From: Marinicella marina
Lineage (GTDB): Bacteria > Pseudomonadota > Gammaproteobacteria > Xanthomonadales > Marinicellaceae
Assembly (NCBI RefSeq): GCF_030065545.1
Contig: NZ_JASJNC010000001.1
Coordinates: forward strand, 496,001 to 560,000
Reading direction: 5' to 3'
Length of the DNA: 64,000 nt
Shown here: positions 1 to 8,689 of the stretch, piece after piece
Layout of the letters: each line of letters begins with the position of its first letter
Numbering within the stretch: position 1 is the first letter of the stretch
The notes under the pieces: generated by a model
What the model saw: only the letters and a program-made list of their open reading frames with translations
Told to the model about the DNA's origin: nothing
The model's database searches: none
Program-made: the position numbers and the translations under genes

Positions 1-389
1 TTGCGGTTGCCTTCAGCCAATTGCTCTAACCAAATAAACACTTCAGTCCAGACGGTTTGAGGGCAGGCATAACCGCACCACAACCGACCGGCCAATGCAG
101 TGAAGAAGAACAGTGAAAAAGCGGCAATGATCAGCATCAAAGCCAGAAAGATAAAATCTTGTGGCCACAGGGTGATGCCAAAAATATGGAATCGCCTTTG
201 CGGCAAGTCAAACAACACGGCTTGTTCGCCACCCCAGCTGATCCAAGGCAGTAAATAAAATAAGCCAAGTAACAGCCACACAGCTAATTTACGTTTGAAT
301 TGAAACCGTCCTTTGACTTCTCTTGGGTATATTTTTTCGTGGGCTTTATACAGGCTCAGCTCAACAGGCTTGGTATCTTGGTTGGACAT
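1..389 (-). CDS. ccoG: Cytochrome c oxidase accessory protein CcoG (FixG), C-terminus outside window
   Basis: Partial gene: the start lies here and the rest runs off the left edge, so about 129 residues are visible. The translation begins MSNQDTKPVELSLYKAHEKI and has two hydrophobic segments (about residues 32-52 and 78-105) followed by LAGRLWCGYACPQTVW. The CGYACPQT segment is the first conserved part of the FixG/CcoG/RdxA 4Fe-4S membrane protein family. Family knowledge: CcoG is a membrane iron-sulfur protein needed for copper handling in cbb3 oxidase assembly. It follows the small membrane gene by 8 bases and is last in the visible oxidase operon. No good ribosome site is seen before this ATG, but the conserved N-terminal region begins close behind it. 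Confidence 0.93.
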   Translation of the reverse strand, partial: MSNQDTKPVELSLYKAHEKIYPREVKGRFQFKRKLAVWLLLGLFYLLPWISWGGEQAVLFDLPQRRFHIFGITLWPQDFIFLALMLIIAAFSLFFFTALAGRLWCGYACPQTVWTEVFIWLEQLAEGNR

Positions 390-397
390 GGGTTTGT

Positions 398-712
398 TTA
401 CGCGTTGGGGTTACGTTTGGCCAATTTGGTTCTGGGCAGAGCCAACACCAAACCACTGAACAATGCGGCAGAGAAGGTGAAGACCCAAAAGAACATGAAG
501 CCCAATGCGTAACCCTGCCATTGTGAGACATCAACGCCAAAACTTGACAGTTGTCCCAGATAGGCAGGGTCAAACAGGGCAAAAAACACCATGGATTCAA
601 CCGCGGCGGTAAAAAATGAAACCCACAATACAATCGCCATACGGCGCCAGAAAATTCGTTTGATTTGTCTTTCGTTAAATCCTTGGTTTTTTACTATGGG
701 TTCAGTTGTCAT
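398..712 (-). CDS. Small two-helix membrane protein in cbb3 oxidase operon
   Basis: A 104-residue protein with two strong hydrophobic segments (about residues 23-47 and 67-91), a basic N-terminus and a basic C-terminus (RTKLAKRNPNA). It sits 21 bases after ccoP and 8 bases before ccoG on the same strand. It is therefore almost certainly cotranscribed with the oxidase genes. It has no heme-binding CXXCH and does not look like FixH/CcoH or CcoS. I do not recognise the family. A role in oxidase assembly or stability is an inference from position only. Confidence 0.75.
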   Translation of the reverse strand: MTTEPIVKNQGFNERQIKRIFWRRMAIVLWVSFFTAAVESMVFFALFDPAYLGQLSSFGVDVSQWQGYALGFMFFWVFTFSAALFSGLVLALPRTKLAKRNPNA

Positions 713-733
713 GATGGTTTCAGTTGTATAGGT

Positions 734-1618
734 TTATTTGTTACTCAATGAATAAACATAAGCCGCTACCAGCTTGATGCGGTTTTCATCCAATATTTCA
801 CTTTGTGACGGCATGTTGCCATTGAGGCCTTCATAAAGCGCCGTTTCAATGATTTCATGCGAACCATACAACCAAATGTCATCGGTCAGGTTAGGCGCGC
901 CCAAAGCAGCAATACCTTTGCCTTCGGGGCCATGACAAGCGACACAAAACATCCCAAATTTAGCTTCGCCTTCAGCCGCCAAAGCGCCATCGTGATCGAT
1001 GCCAGATAAGCTTCTGACATAAGCAGCGACTTGTTTCACACCATCATCACCCAATGCAGGGGCCCAAGGAGGCATCACGCCCATGCGACCATTATTTAAA
1101 GTGTAAAGAATGTCGGCATATTCACCGCCCCAATTCCAATCGTCATCATTGAGGTTGGGAAAACCGGTTGCGCCACCGGCATCAGAGCCGTGGCATTGGG
1201 CACAGTTGTTGGCGAAAATTCTTTGGCCCAGAAGCATGGCCTGATCATCTTGAATCAGCTCATCTAAAGGTTTGTTGATAAAACCAGCAAAAGACTTATC
1301 GCGTGCATCGTTTACTTTGGCATAGTTGGCTTCAAAGCGATTAATTTGAGTCCACTCTTTGCTGCCTTTGAAATTACCCATACCAGGATAAAGGTACAAA
1401 TAAGCGATTGAGAAAACAATGGTAATCACAAACAACCACAACCACCAACGTGGCATGGGGTTATCTAATTCCGTTAAATCTTCATCCCACACGTGACCGG
1501 TGGTGTTATCGGCTCGTTTATCCACTTTTTTCTTTGAGGTGGCAAATAACAGCCACAAATAAGCAATGATGTGGGCAACAACCACAATAATTACTGTCCA
1601 ATGCCAAAAATTACTCAT
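734..1618 (-). CDS. ccoP: cbb3-type cytochrome c oxidase subunit III (diheme cytochrome c)
   Basis: 294 residues. Two N-terminal membrane segments (about 4-26 and 58-77) are followed by a periplasmic part with two heme c attachment motifs, CAQCH at 139-143 and CVACH at 225-229. Each is followed by a methionine-containing segment (GVMPPWAP, NMPSQSE) of the kind that gives the distal heme ligand. This is the classic CcoP/FixP layout and length. Its start overlaps the end of ccoQ by eight bases (ATGAGTAA), implying translational coupling. It carries electrons from soluble cytochrome c or the bc1 complex to the CcoO/CcoN core. Confidence 0.97.
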   Translation of the reverse strand: MSNFWHWTVIIVVVAHIIAYLWLLFATSKKKVDKRADNTTGHVWDEDLTELDNPMPRWWLWLFVITIVFSIAYLYLYPGMGNFKGSKEWTQINRFEANYAKVNDARDKSFAGFINKPLDELIQDDQAMLLGQRIFANNCAQCHGSDAGGATGFPNLNDDDWNWGGEYADILYTLNNGRMGVMPPWAPALGDDGVKQVAAYVRSLSGIDHDGALAAEGEAKFGMFCVACHGPEGKGIAALGAPNLTDDIWLYGSHEIIETALYEGLNGNMPSQSEILDENRIKLVAAYVYSLSNK

Positions 1619-1775
1619 GAGTTTTCTCCTCAGTTTTGTCGGTTATTTCATCATCATCTTTTAATGCCATTTGTGACATTTCATCAAACTTGGCTTTGTT
1701 TTTCTTACTCCAAGCCCATGCTACGATGCCAAGAAAGACCACCAGTAACAGACCTGTATATATTCCACTGATCAT
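1611..1775 (-). CDS. ccoQ: cbb3-type cytochrome oxidase subunit CcoQ
   Basis: A 54-residue protein (MISGIYTGLLLVVFLGIVAW at the start) with a single membrane helix, then AWSKKNK and an acidic, hydrophilic tail. That is the standard form of CcoQ/FixQ. A clear ribosome site (AGGAG) lies about eight bases upstream. The gene lies exactly between ccoO and ccoP and overlaps ccoP by eight bases. Family knowledge: CcoQ is a small accessory subunit that stabilises the interaction of CcoP with the core complex and is dispensable in some species. Confidence 0.93.
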   Translation of the reverse strand: MISGIYTGLLLVVFLGIVAWAWSKKNKAKFDEMSQMALKDDDEITDKTEEKTHE

Positions 1776-1787
1776 ATTAACTGCTCC

Positions 1788-2402
1788 TTATTGGTAGCGT
1801 TTAGGCATGGCTGTGCCCAAATCTTGTAAATATGCCACCAACGCATCAAGTTGGGTTTTACCTTCGATGCTGGTTGCGGCGTTGGCAATTTGTTCATCAG
1901 AGTAAGGGTGACCTAACATTTGTAGTACCTTCATACTGGCAACGGTTTCCTCAACGTCGATTTCAGTCTCAGCCAACCAAGGGTAACCTGGCATGTTTGA
2001 AGTTGGCACCACAGCACGTGGATCTATCAAATGAATTTCATGCCATTCATTTGAATAACGCCCACCAACTCGCGCCAAGTCCGGACCAGTTCGTTTCGAA
2101 CCCCATTGGAATGGGCGGTCATACACCGATTCACCAGCCACCGAATAATGGCCGTAGCGCAGGGTTTCATCAACGAATGGACGCACTTGTTGTGAGTGAC
2201 AGTTGTAACAACCTTCAGAGACGTAAATGTTTTGACCCGCCAACTCTAAAGCGTTGCGAGGTTCCAAACCTTCAACTGGTTCTACCACGCTGGCTTGGGT
2301 CATCAGCGGGGCAATTTCAATGACGCCGGCAAAGCCAATAACCACTGCTATCAACACCCCCATCAGGCCAATGTTTTTTTCTATTTTTTCATGCTTGCTC
2401 AT
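1788..2402 (-). CDS. ccoO: cbb3-type cytochrome c oxidase subunit II (monoheme cytochrome c)
   Basis: 204 residues with one N-terminal membrane anchor (about 11-30) and a single heme c site CYNCH at 65-69, followed by SQQVRPF. The family segment [13 protein letters not shown] comes later, and NMPGYPWL supplies the likely distal methionine. Length and motifs match CcoO/FixO. Its ATG overlaps the ccoN stop by four bases (ATGA), so translation is coupled. CcoO passes electrons from CcoP to the heme b/b3-CuB catalytic subunit. Confidence 0.97.
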   Translation of the reverse strand: MSKHEKIEKNIGLMGVLIAVVIGFAGVIEIAPLMTQASVVEPVEGLEPRNALELAGQNIYVSEGCYNCHSQQVRPFVDETLRYGHYSVAGESVYDRPFQWGSKRTGPDLARVGGRYSNEWHEIHLIDPRAVVPTSNMPGYPWLAETEIDVEETVASMKVLQMLGHPYSDEQIANAATSIEGKTQLDALVAYLQDLGTAMPKRYQ

Positions 2403-3817
2403 GCTTTTGCTCCTGCAGCTTCAGTACTCACTGCCACTTCGGCTTGATCGCCTTTGATGGTTTTGTAGGTGTTGTAGGCTTGAATCAATGCGCCAATTAA
2501 GAACAACACACCACCGATAATGCGGATGACATAGTATGGGTAAGTGGCTTCAATACTTTCTACATGGCTGTAAACCAAAGAGCCATTGGCATCAATTTCA
2601 CGCCACATCAAGCCTTGCATCACACCAGCAATCCACATAGAAGCGATGTACAGCACAATACCCAGAGTAGAGATCCAAAAATGAACATTAATCAGTTGTG
2701 TCGAGTACATGCCATCCCTGCCCCACAGTCTGGGTACCAAGGTGTACATGGAGGCCATGGTCATCAATGCCACCCAACCCAGCGCACCTGAATGTACGTG
2801 GCCTATGGTCCAGTCGGTGTAATGTGACAATGCGTTGACTGTTTTAATTGATAGCATAGGACCTTCAAAGGTACTCATGCCATAGAATGACAGCGCCACA
2901 ATCATCATTTTAATGATAGGGTCTGAGCGCAATTTGTCCCAAGCACCGGATAAAGTCATGATGCCGTTGATCATGCCACCCCAAGAAGGTGCCAACAGAA
3001 TCAATGAAAACACCATGCCCAGAGATTGGGCCCAATCTGGCAGGGAGGTGTAATGCAAGTGGTGTGGTCCAGCCCACATGTAAGTGGAAATCAAGGCCCA
3101 AAAGTGCACGATTGATAAGCGGTAGGAATAGACCGGACGGCCAGCCTGTTTGGGTACGAAGTAATACATCATGCCTAAAAAGCCAGCGGTTAAGAAAAAG
3201 CCCACTGCATTGTGACCGTACCACCATTGAACCAGAGCATCAACCGAACCTGAGAATACGGGGTAAGACAAATGCCAGTTCACTGGTATGGCTAAATTAT
3301 TGACAATATGCAACACCGCAATGGTGATGATAAAGGCTGAATAAAACCAGTTAGCAACATAAATGTGTTTGACCGTACGGGTTGCAATGGTACCGAAATA
3401 AACAATGGCATACAAAACCCAAACCACAGTCAGTAAAACATCCAAAGGCCAAATCAGTTCAGCATACTCCTTACTTTGGGTGAAGCCAAAGGGTAAGGTT
3501 AATACAGCCCCCACAATGACCAACTGATAACCCCAAAAGACCATGCTGGCTAAAGTGTTCGAAAACAGTTTGACTTGGCAAGTGCGCTGCGCAACATACA
3601 TCGATGTGCCTAACAAGGCATTACCACCGAAAGCGAAAATAACGGCATTGGTGTGTAACGGCCTCAAGCGACTGTAAGTCAGCCATGGAATATCAAAATT
3701 GAATGCCGGCCATGCCAGTTGTATCGCGATGATAACGCCGACCAACATGCCAACAATTCCCCAGAATATCGTCGCAATGGTGAATTGCTTGACTACTTTA
3801 TCGTTAAAATCAATCAT
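2399..3817 (-). CDS. ccoN: cbb3-type cytochrome c oxidase subunit I (catalytic)
   Basis: Heme-copper oxidase subunit I of the C family, about 472 residues from the start chosen here. Visible signatures are [16 protein letters not shown] (heme b ligand region), [26 protein letters not shown] (CuB histidines) and [17 protein letters not shown] (heme b3/b ligands). The open frame extends upstream to a TTG at 3871. However, the predicted promoter (TATAAT at 3862-3857, start site near 3851) lies inside that extension. The ATG at 3817 is therefore chosen, and it gives the usual family length and N-terminus ([12 protein letters not shown]). Neither start has a strong ribosome site. The protein reduces O2 to water at high affinity in the inner membrane. 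Confidence 0.96.
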   Translation of the reverse strand: MIDFNDKVVKQFTIATIFWGIVGMLVGVIIAIQLAWPAFNFDIPWLTYSRLRPLHTNAVIFAFGGNALLGTSMYVAQRTCQVKLFSNTLASMVFWGYQLVIVGAVLTLPFGFTQSKEYAELIWPLDVLLTVVWVLYAIVYFGTIATRTVKHIYVANWFYSAFIITIAVLHIVNNLAIPVNWHLSYPVFSGSVDALVQWWYGHNAVGFFLTAGFLGMMYYFVPKQAGRPVYSYRLSIVHFWALISTYMWAGPHHLHYTSLPDWAQSLGMVFSLILLAPSWGGMINGIMTLSGAWDKLRSDPIIKMMIVALSFYGMSTFEGPMLSIKTVNALSHYTDWTIGHVHSGALGWVALMTMASMYTLVPRLWGRDGMYSTQLINVHFWISTLGIVLYIASMWIAGVMQGLMWREIDANGSLVYSHVESIEATYPYYVIRIIGGVLFLIGALIQAYNTYKTIKGDQAEVAVSTEAAGAKA

Positions 3818-3856
3818 ATTTTCAATGCTTAGTTGCCCATTTAGTGATTGCCATGA

Positions 3857-3862
3857 ATTATA
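3857..3862 (-). promoter_or_regulatory. Predicted -10 element of the ccoN operon promoter
   Basis: A perfect TATAAT reads on the minus strand. Its predicted start site (about 3850-3851) puts the FNR-type palindrome at 3886-3899 at -41.5 to -42, which is the class II activator position. The leader to the ATG at 3817 would be about 33 bases. Confidence 0.7.
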
Positions 3863-3885
3863 ATGACTCAACGACCAAGCAATGA

Positions 3886-3899
3886 TTGACCTAGGTCAA
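3886..3899. promoter_or_regulatory. FNR/ANR-type operator between ccoN and the Crp/Fnr gene
   Basis: TTGACCTAGGTCAA is a perfect 14-base palindrome. It fits the FNR/ANR consensus TTGAT-N4-ATCAA with one symmetrical change in each half. It is centred at 3892.5, in the divergent region between the oxidase operon and a Crp/Fnr-family regulator gene. The spacing to the minus-strand TATAAT is that of an activated class II promoter. It could also act on the plus-strand regulator gene, where no comparably good -10 element is visible. Confidence 0.75.
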
Positions 3900-3942
3900 G
3901 ATTTTGTGACATTGACTGAGATAACAATAAAATGAATACACC

Positions 3943-4677
3943 ATGCTGAACACCAACCTCAATAACAACAAGAAAATTGAACAAAAACCAACTGGCTATT
4001 GTGGCGATTGTGAGCTGTGCACCAAAACAGTGGATAACCGCAGGGTCAGGATACAATCCAACGAAATCGCAGCCATTGAGGCCATCATTGACTCTCACAT
4101 CATGATTGAGAAAAACCAGACGGTATATACAGCAGGGAATACTTTTCAGAATTTATACACAGTACACTCTGGCATGTTTAAGTCGGTTTACTTGACTCAA
4201 CAGGGTGATGAGCGCATTGTTGATGTATTCATTCCAGGCCAAATCATGGGTTTTGATGGCATCCATGATGGCAAATATAAGACCACCGTCAAAGCGGTGA
4301 GTTCAGGTTCATACTGTGTGATTCCCTTCTACCCCTTACAAGAGCTGTCGATGAAACACCGTGATATTCAAAATCGATTGATGAAGATGATGAGCGAGAA
4401 AATCATTCAATTCGAAATCACCCACAGTGAATACAATGCCCAACAAAAACTGGTGAGCTTCGTCAAGGATGTATCAGAACTATATTACTCCAGGGGGTTT
4501 TCGGCCAAACAATTTCCATTTCAAATTTCACAGCGTGACCTGGCTAATTATTTGGGTTTGGCAGAGGAAACATTGAGCCGCGTGTTCAAAAAGCTCAAGA
4601 AAAATGATGTGTTGGCGCTCGCCGACCACCAAATCACCATCATTGACATGCCCAAATTCTTAAGTGTGCTTGATTAA
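3943..4677 (+). CDS. Crp/Fnr-family oxygen-responsive transcription regulator
   Basis: 244 residues laid out like FNR: N-terminal cysteine cluster, cyclic-nucleotide-binding-like barrel (about 40-130), dimer helix and a C-terminal winged helix. Cysteines at 20, 23 and 26 plus C125 (SYCVIPF) match FNR's cluster region and its C122. The recognition helix has E209, S212 and R213, identical in type and number to FNR residues that read TTGA half-sites. The odd point is the cysteine spacing: C-x2-C-x2-C here, against C-x2-C-x5-C in E. coli FNR and ANR. It is divergent from ccoN with an FNR-like palindrome between them, so it probably controls that operon. Activation by loss of oxygen is inferred. 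Confidence 0.92.
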   Translation: MLNTNLNNNKKIEQKPTGYCGDCELCTKTVDNRRVRIQSNEIAAIEAIIDSHIMIEKNQTVYTAGNTFQNLYTVHSGMFKSVYLTQQGDERIVDVFIPGQIMGFDGIHDGKYKTTVKAVSSGSYCVIPFYPLQELSMKHRDIQNRLMKMMSEKIIQFEITHSEYNAQQKLVSFVKDVSELYYSRGFSAKQFPFQISQRDLANYLGLAEETLSRVFKKLKKNDVLALADHQITIIDMPKFLSVLD

Positions 4678-4760
4678 GATTGAATTTATACCAACTGACC
4701 CCATATAGCGCACAACTAACAATTCAGCCTTAGACCCAAGGTTATTAATGGAGAACATAA

Positions 4761-5087
4761 ATGAGTGAAAACATAATCCAGGCCACTGATGCCACATTTG
4801 AAGAAATTACCAACTCTGACACACCGGTATTGGTTGATTACTGGGCAGAGTGGTGTGGCCCATGCCGCATGATTGCACCAATCCTTGAGGAAGTGGCTGG
4901 CGAATTGGAAGGCCAAGTTAAGGTAGCCAAACTCAATATTGAAGACAACAAAGAGACAGCAGTTAAAATGGCCATACGTGGTATACCAACTTTGATGGTT
5001 TTCAAAAACGGCGAAGTCATTGATCAGCACGTGGGTGCTGTTTCAAAAGGTCAGTTAATGGATTTCTTATCTAAACACACTGCCTGA
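4761..5087 (+). CDS. trxA: Thioredoxin 1
   Basis: 108 residues with the thioredoxin fold and the active site WCGPC at 31-35. The cis-proline segment GIPTLMVFKNGE also matches. Length equals that of E. coli TrxA. A good ribosome site (GGAG) precedes the ATG. Cytoplasmic dithiol reductant for ribonucleotide reductase, methionine sulfoxide reductase and other partners. It is followed by an intrinsic terminator and then rho, the same neighbour order as in E. coli. Confidence 0.97.
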   Translation: MSENIIQATDATFEEITNSDTPVLVDYWAEWCGPCRMIAPILEEVAGELEGQVKVAKLNIEDNKETAVKMAIRGIPTLMVFKNGEVIDQHVGAVSKGQLMDFLSKHTA

Positions 5088-5102
5088 TACCAAAGTCACC
5101 GA

Positions 5103-5139
5103 AAAAAACGCCTGAATAAGTCAATATCGGGCGTTTTTT
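5103..5139 (+). terminator. Intrinsic terminator after trxA
   Basis: AAAAAACGCC pairs with GGCGTTTTTT around a 17-base loop, with the T run as part of the right arm. It begins 15 bases after the trxA stop. The remaining ~200 bases before rho hold no gene I can support and probably form the rho leader. Confidence 0.85.
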
Positions 5140-5342
5140 GCTGTTCAGGCTGGACAGTTTCAAATTTACATGGTAGTTTATACAGCATCAACTCCGGCAA
5201 GCCTTTTGTCGCAATAACAACACCCTTAATTTTTAAACTTAAACTTGTATCAACTGTGTTCGAATGTTGGGGTTAAAAAATAAAAGAATTTAATAATAAC
5301 AAACAACCATCTAACAGGCTTTCTGCCAAAAACAATTAACTT

Positions 5343-6599
5343 ATGAATCTCTCTGAACTGAAACAAATGTCAACGCCAAAGTTGACTGAAATTGCTAAAA
5401 AAACGGGTGTAGAAACACGCTCTCGAGTCCACAAACAACAAATGATTTTTTCAATCTTGAAAAAACATGCCAAAAAAGGTGAAGACATCTTTGGTGATGG
5501 TGTCTTAGAAGTACTGCCTGATGGTTTTGGTTTTTTAAGAGCACCGGAAGGATCTTATCAAGCAGGACCTGATGATATTTATGTTTCACCCAGCCAAATC
5601 AGACGTTTTGGTTTACAAACCGGTGATACCATCGAAGGCAAAATCAGACCACCAAAAGACTCAGAAAGGTATTTTGCTTTGTTGCAGATCAGTACCATCA
5701 ACTACGAGCCACCTGAGAACACCAAAGGCAAAATCATATTTGAAAACTTGACACCATTGTTTGCTACGGAGCAGTTAAAGATGGAACGTGGTGATGGCTC
5801 AAGAGAGGATTTAACCACCCGAATCATTGATTTGGTCTCGCCCATTGGTAAGGGCCAACGTGGCTTGATCGTATCACCTCCAAAAGCCGGTAAAACCATG
5901 ATTTTGCAGAACATTGCTACATCGATTGCACAAAACAATCCTGAGGCTAAATTGTTCGTACTGTTGATTGATGAACGTCCGGAAGAGGTGACAGACATGC
6001 AACGCACAGTCAAAGGTGAAGTGATAGCTTCGACCTTTGATGAACCGGCCACACGTCACGTACAAGTCGCTGATATGGTGATTGAACGTGCCAAACGTTT
6101 GGTGGAGCACAAACAAGACGTAATCATCTTATTGGATTCGATCACCCGTTTGGCCCGTGCCTACAATACCGTGACGCCGGCCTCTGGTAAAATTCTTACC
6201 GGTGGTGTGGATGCCAATGCTTTGCATCGGCCGAAAAAATTCTTTGGTGCAGCCAGAAACGTTGAGGAAGGTGGGTCATTGACCATCATAGCCACTGGCT
6301 TGGTTGAAACGGGCTCTAAAATGGACGAAGTTATTTTTGAGGAATTCAAAGGCACCGGTAATATGGAGGTTCATCTGGACCGTCGTGCAGCAGAAAAACG
6401 CATCTGGCCTGCCATGAACATCAATAAATCAGGTACGCGCCGTGAAGATTTGATTGTTGATCCTGAATTCTTGCAAAAAGCCCATATTTTGCGCAAAATC
6501 CTGAATCCAATGGATGACTTACAAGCCATTGAGTTCTTATTAGATAAACTGAAAGACACCAAAACCAACGAGGAATTCTTTACCTCAATGAAACGGTAG
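5343..6599 (+). CDS. rho: Transcription termination factor Rho
   Basis: 418 residues, very close to the usual Rho length of about 419. N-terminal helical Rho_N domain (1-45), then the cold-shock-like RNA-binding domain with [12 protein letters not shown] near 61-72. The RecA-type ATPase core has Walker A SPPKAGKT ending at 185, with [10 protein letters not shown] and [11 protein letters not shown] further on. The Q and R loops are in the second half (GALTGG-like segment [20 protein letters not shown]). It is a hexameric ATP-dependent helicase that ends transcription on untranslated RNA. No strong ribosome site is visible, but the conserved N-terminus fixes the start. The preceding ~200-base leader may carry autoregulation. 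Confidence 0.98.
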   Translation: MNLSELKQMSTPKLTEIAKKTGVETRSRVHKQQMIFSILKKHAKKGEDIFGDGVLEVLPDGFGFLRAPEGSYQAGPDDIYVSPSQIRRFGLQTGDTIEGKIRPPKDSERYFALLQISTINYEPPENTKGKIIFENLTPLFATEQLKMERGDGSREDLTTRIIDLVSPIGKGQRGLIVSPPKAGKTMILQNIATSIAQNNPEAKLFVLLIDERPEEVTDMQRTVKGEVIASTFDEPATRHVQVADMVIERAKRLVEHKQDVIILLDSITRLARAYNTVTPASGKILTGGVDANALHRPKKFFGAARNVEEGGSLTIIATGLVETGSKMDEVIFEEFKGTGNMEVHLDRRAAEKRIWPAMNINKSGTRREDLIVDPEFLQKAHILRKILNPMDDLQAIEFLLDKLKDTKTNEEFFTSMKR

Positions 6600-6616
6600 T
6601 TTTTATCTCAAAATAC

Positions 6617-6643
6617 GGTGCGCAGTAAATCTCACTGCGCACC
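6617..6643 (+). terminator. Stem-loop downstream of rho, no T run
   Basis: GGTGCGCAGT and ACTGCGCACC form a perfect 10-base stem with a 7-base loop, 17 bases after the rho stop. There is no T tract on either strand, so it may be an RNA-stabilising 3' hairpin rather than a true intrinsic terminator. Confidence 0.5.
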
Positions 6644-6709
6644 ACAAAGAAATCCCCCAATTCATTATTATCTGAACACAAAGTGCCTTCCATTGGTTAA
6701 AATAATGGC

Positions 6710-8227
6710 ATGTCACAATCCAAACCGCTCAGTTACGCAGCCATTGACCTTGGTTCGAACTCCTTTCATTTGCTGGTTGCCACCTTCAAGTCAGGACAAA
6801 TTTATCCATTAGATTCAGTCAAATACATGGTGCGATTGGCTGCTGGTTTAGATCACAGAAAAATGATTTCATCCGAATACCTCAATAAAGCCTATGAAGC
6901 GCTTGAGGCGATGTCGGCAAGAATTGAAAACATTCCTGATCAGCGGGTCCGAATCGTAGGCACCAACACCCTGAGGGTGGCTAAAAACTCACAACAGTTT
7001 CTGGCAAGAGCAGAGCAAATCTTGGGCCATGAGATTGAAATCATATCAGGCCGGGAAGAGGCGCGGATGCTGTATTTGGGTGTGGCCCAATCGACCAGTG
7101 ACAGCCCCTCGCGAAAGCTGGTGATGGACATTGGTGGTGGCAGTACCGAATTGATTATTGGTGAAGGGGTTAAATCGGAAAAAAGAGAGAGCTTACACAT
7201 GGGTTGTGTCAGTTACACCAAAAAGTATTTCAGTGACGGTATGATCAATGAGCACAACTGGAAACGTGCATTGATACATGCTTTACAAGAGCTTAATCCA
7301 TTCATCCAATCATTTAAAAAACAAGGCTGGGAACACAGTGTGGGTGCTTCAGGTACCATGCGTGCCACGGCAAAAATTCTAGAAGTCAATGAATTTGCTT
7401 TGACTGGCATCACAGTGGCAGGATTGGAGCAACTCAAAGAAAGGTGTTTTGATTTGGGAACAATAGATCAATTGACGGAGTTGTCAGGCTTGAGTGAAGA
7501 CCGACGGCCTGTTTTTATTGGCGGTTTGGCCATTGTTTATGCCTTGATGAAGGCCTTCACTTTGCAGCAAATGGAGGTTTCAACAGGTGCTTTGCGTGAA
7601 GGCTTGATTTATGAAATGTTGGATGGGCCCAAATCCATTTCTGTCACTAAGCGCAGTATCAGAAAATTGGTTGAACAATTCACCGTTGATACAGTTCAGG
7701 CAGAAAACGTGCAGAGGCACAGCGAAGATTTGTTGGGACACTCAGAGGTGAAAATTAAGAAACGCTTACTGAATTTACTTTTTGGTGCGGTCAAACTACA
7801 TGAGATTGGTTTATCCATTGCCCACAGCCAGTACCATAAAATCGGTGCTTATGTGGTTCAACACGCTGACATGCCAGGCTTTTCGAACCAGCAGAAGTTA
7901 GTGATGGCAACATTGATTAGACTGCATCGCAGAAAAATCAGTAAGTCTGTTTTGGCCAATTTAACCGAGCGCCAACATGAGGTGGTGATGTCATTGCTTG
8001 TGGTATTGCGGTTGGCAGTCATATTTGCTCGCAACAGGCACTTTGAGCCGGTACCCGTCGAACACTTTAACTACAACGATAAACGCATTGAAATAACCAT
8101 TAAAACCGAATGGTTGGTTGATCATCCATTAATCAAGGCTGATTTAAAGGATGAAATCAAACGCTGGCGATCGGTTGGTGTTGAAATGACAGTTAATCAA
8201 CCGCAAAAAGCTGCTGTAAATCCTTGA
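6710..8227 (+). CDS. ppx: Exopolyphosphatase (Ppx/GppA family)
   Basis: 505 residues, typical of PPX (about 510). The sugar-kinase/actin-fold phosphate motifs are IDLGSNSFH at 12-20 and DIGGGSTE at 140-147, with GTMRATAKI-type segment GASGTMRA after them. The C-terminal half resembles the HD-like helical domain of PPX. It hydrolyses terminal phosphate from long-chain polyphosphate; the related GppA acts on pppGpp, and length favours PPX. It lies downstream of trxA-rho, as in many gammaproteobacteria. Its 3' end overlaps the convergent VOC gene by 35 bases. No clear ribosome site before the ATG. Confidence 0.94.
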   Translation: MSQSKPLSYAAIDLGSNSFHLLVATFKSGQIYPLDSVKYMVRLAAGLDHRKMISSEYLNKAYEALEAMSARIENIPDQRVRIVGTNTLRVAKNSQQFLARAEQILGHEIEIISGREEARMLYLGVAQSTSDSPSRKLVMDIGGGSTELIIGEGVKSEKRESLHMGCVSYTKKYFSDGMINEHNWKRALIHALQELNPFIQSFKKQGWEHSVGASGTMRATAKILEVNEFALTGITVAGLEQLKERCFDLGTIDQLTELSGLSEDRRPVFIGGLAIVYALMKAFTLQQMEVSTGALREGLIYEMLDGPKSISVTKRSIRKLVEQFTVDTVQAENVQRHSEDLLGHSEVKIKKRLLNLLFGAVKLHEIGLSIAHSQYHKIGAYVVQHADMPGFSNQQKLVMATLIRLHRRKISKSVLANLTERQHEVVMSLLVVLRLAVIFARNRHFEPVPVEHFNYNDKRIEITIKTEWLVDHPLIKADLKDEIKRWRSVGVEMTVNQPQKAAVNP

Positions 8228-8636
8228 AAGCTTTGAACTCGAGTGCGTTGCCTGATGGGTCGAAGAAAAACAAAGTGGCTTGTTCACCCGCCTTGCCCTT
8301 GAAACGCACGTAAGGTTCAATCACAAAGTCAGTACCGGCAGCGGTTAGGGTATCTGCCAGTTTTTGCCACTGGGCCATGTCCAGAACCACACCAAAATGT
8401 GGCACAGGCACGCCATGGGCATCGACCTCATTATTGATTAATTTGACCTTGCCTTCTGGTCCCAATGACGGGTCTAAATGACAAACCAACTGGTGTCCAA
8501 ATAAATCCAAATCAATCCACTCTTCACTGCTTCTGCCCGGTTTACAACCCAGGGTGTTGATGTAAAAATCTTTAGATTCACTGATGTTTCTGACCGGAAT
8601 GGCCAAATGAAAAGGCGCATGTATGTGTTTCGACAT
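8193..8636 (-). CDS. VOC-family (glyoxalase/dioxygenase-like) protein
   Basis: 147 residues with two βαβββ halves. The first starts FHLAIPVRNISESKDFYINT and contains the metal-ligand type histidine in FHLAIPV. The second starts HFGVVLDMAQW and ends with FFFDPSGNALEFKAF, which carries the usual glutamate ligand. This pattern is typical of the vicinal-oxygen-chelate superfamily. The substrate cannot be told from sequence; relatives include lyases, dioxygenases and antibiotic-binding proteins. Convergent with ppx, overlapping its last 35 bases. Confidence 0.88.
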   Translation of the reverse strand: MSKHIHAPFHLAIPVRNISESKDFYINTLGCKPGRSSEEWIDLDLFGHQLVCHLDPSLGPEGKVKLINNEVDAHGVPVPHFGVVLDMAQWQKLADTLTAAGTDFVIEPYVRFKGKAGEQATLFFFDPSGNALEFKAFKDLQQLFAVD

Positions 8637-8689
8637 GGTGAAAGTTGTTATAATCCAAAGACATCATCATAGCAGCATGAGAATAATTT

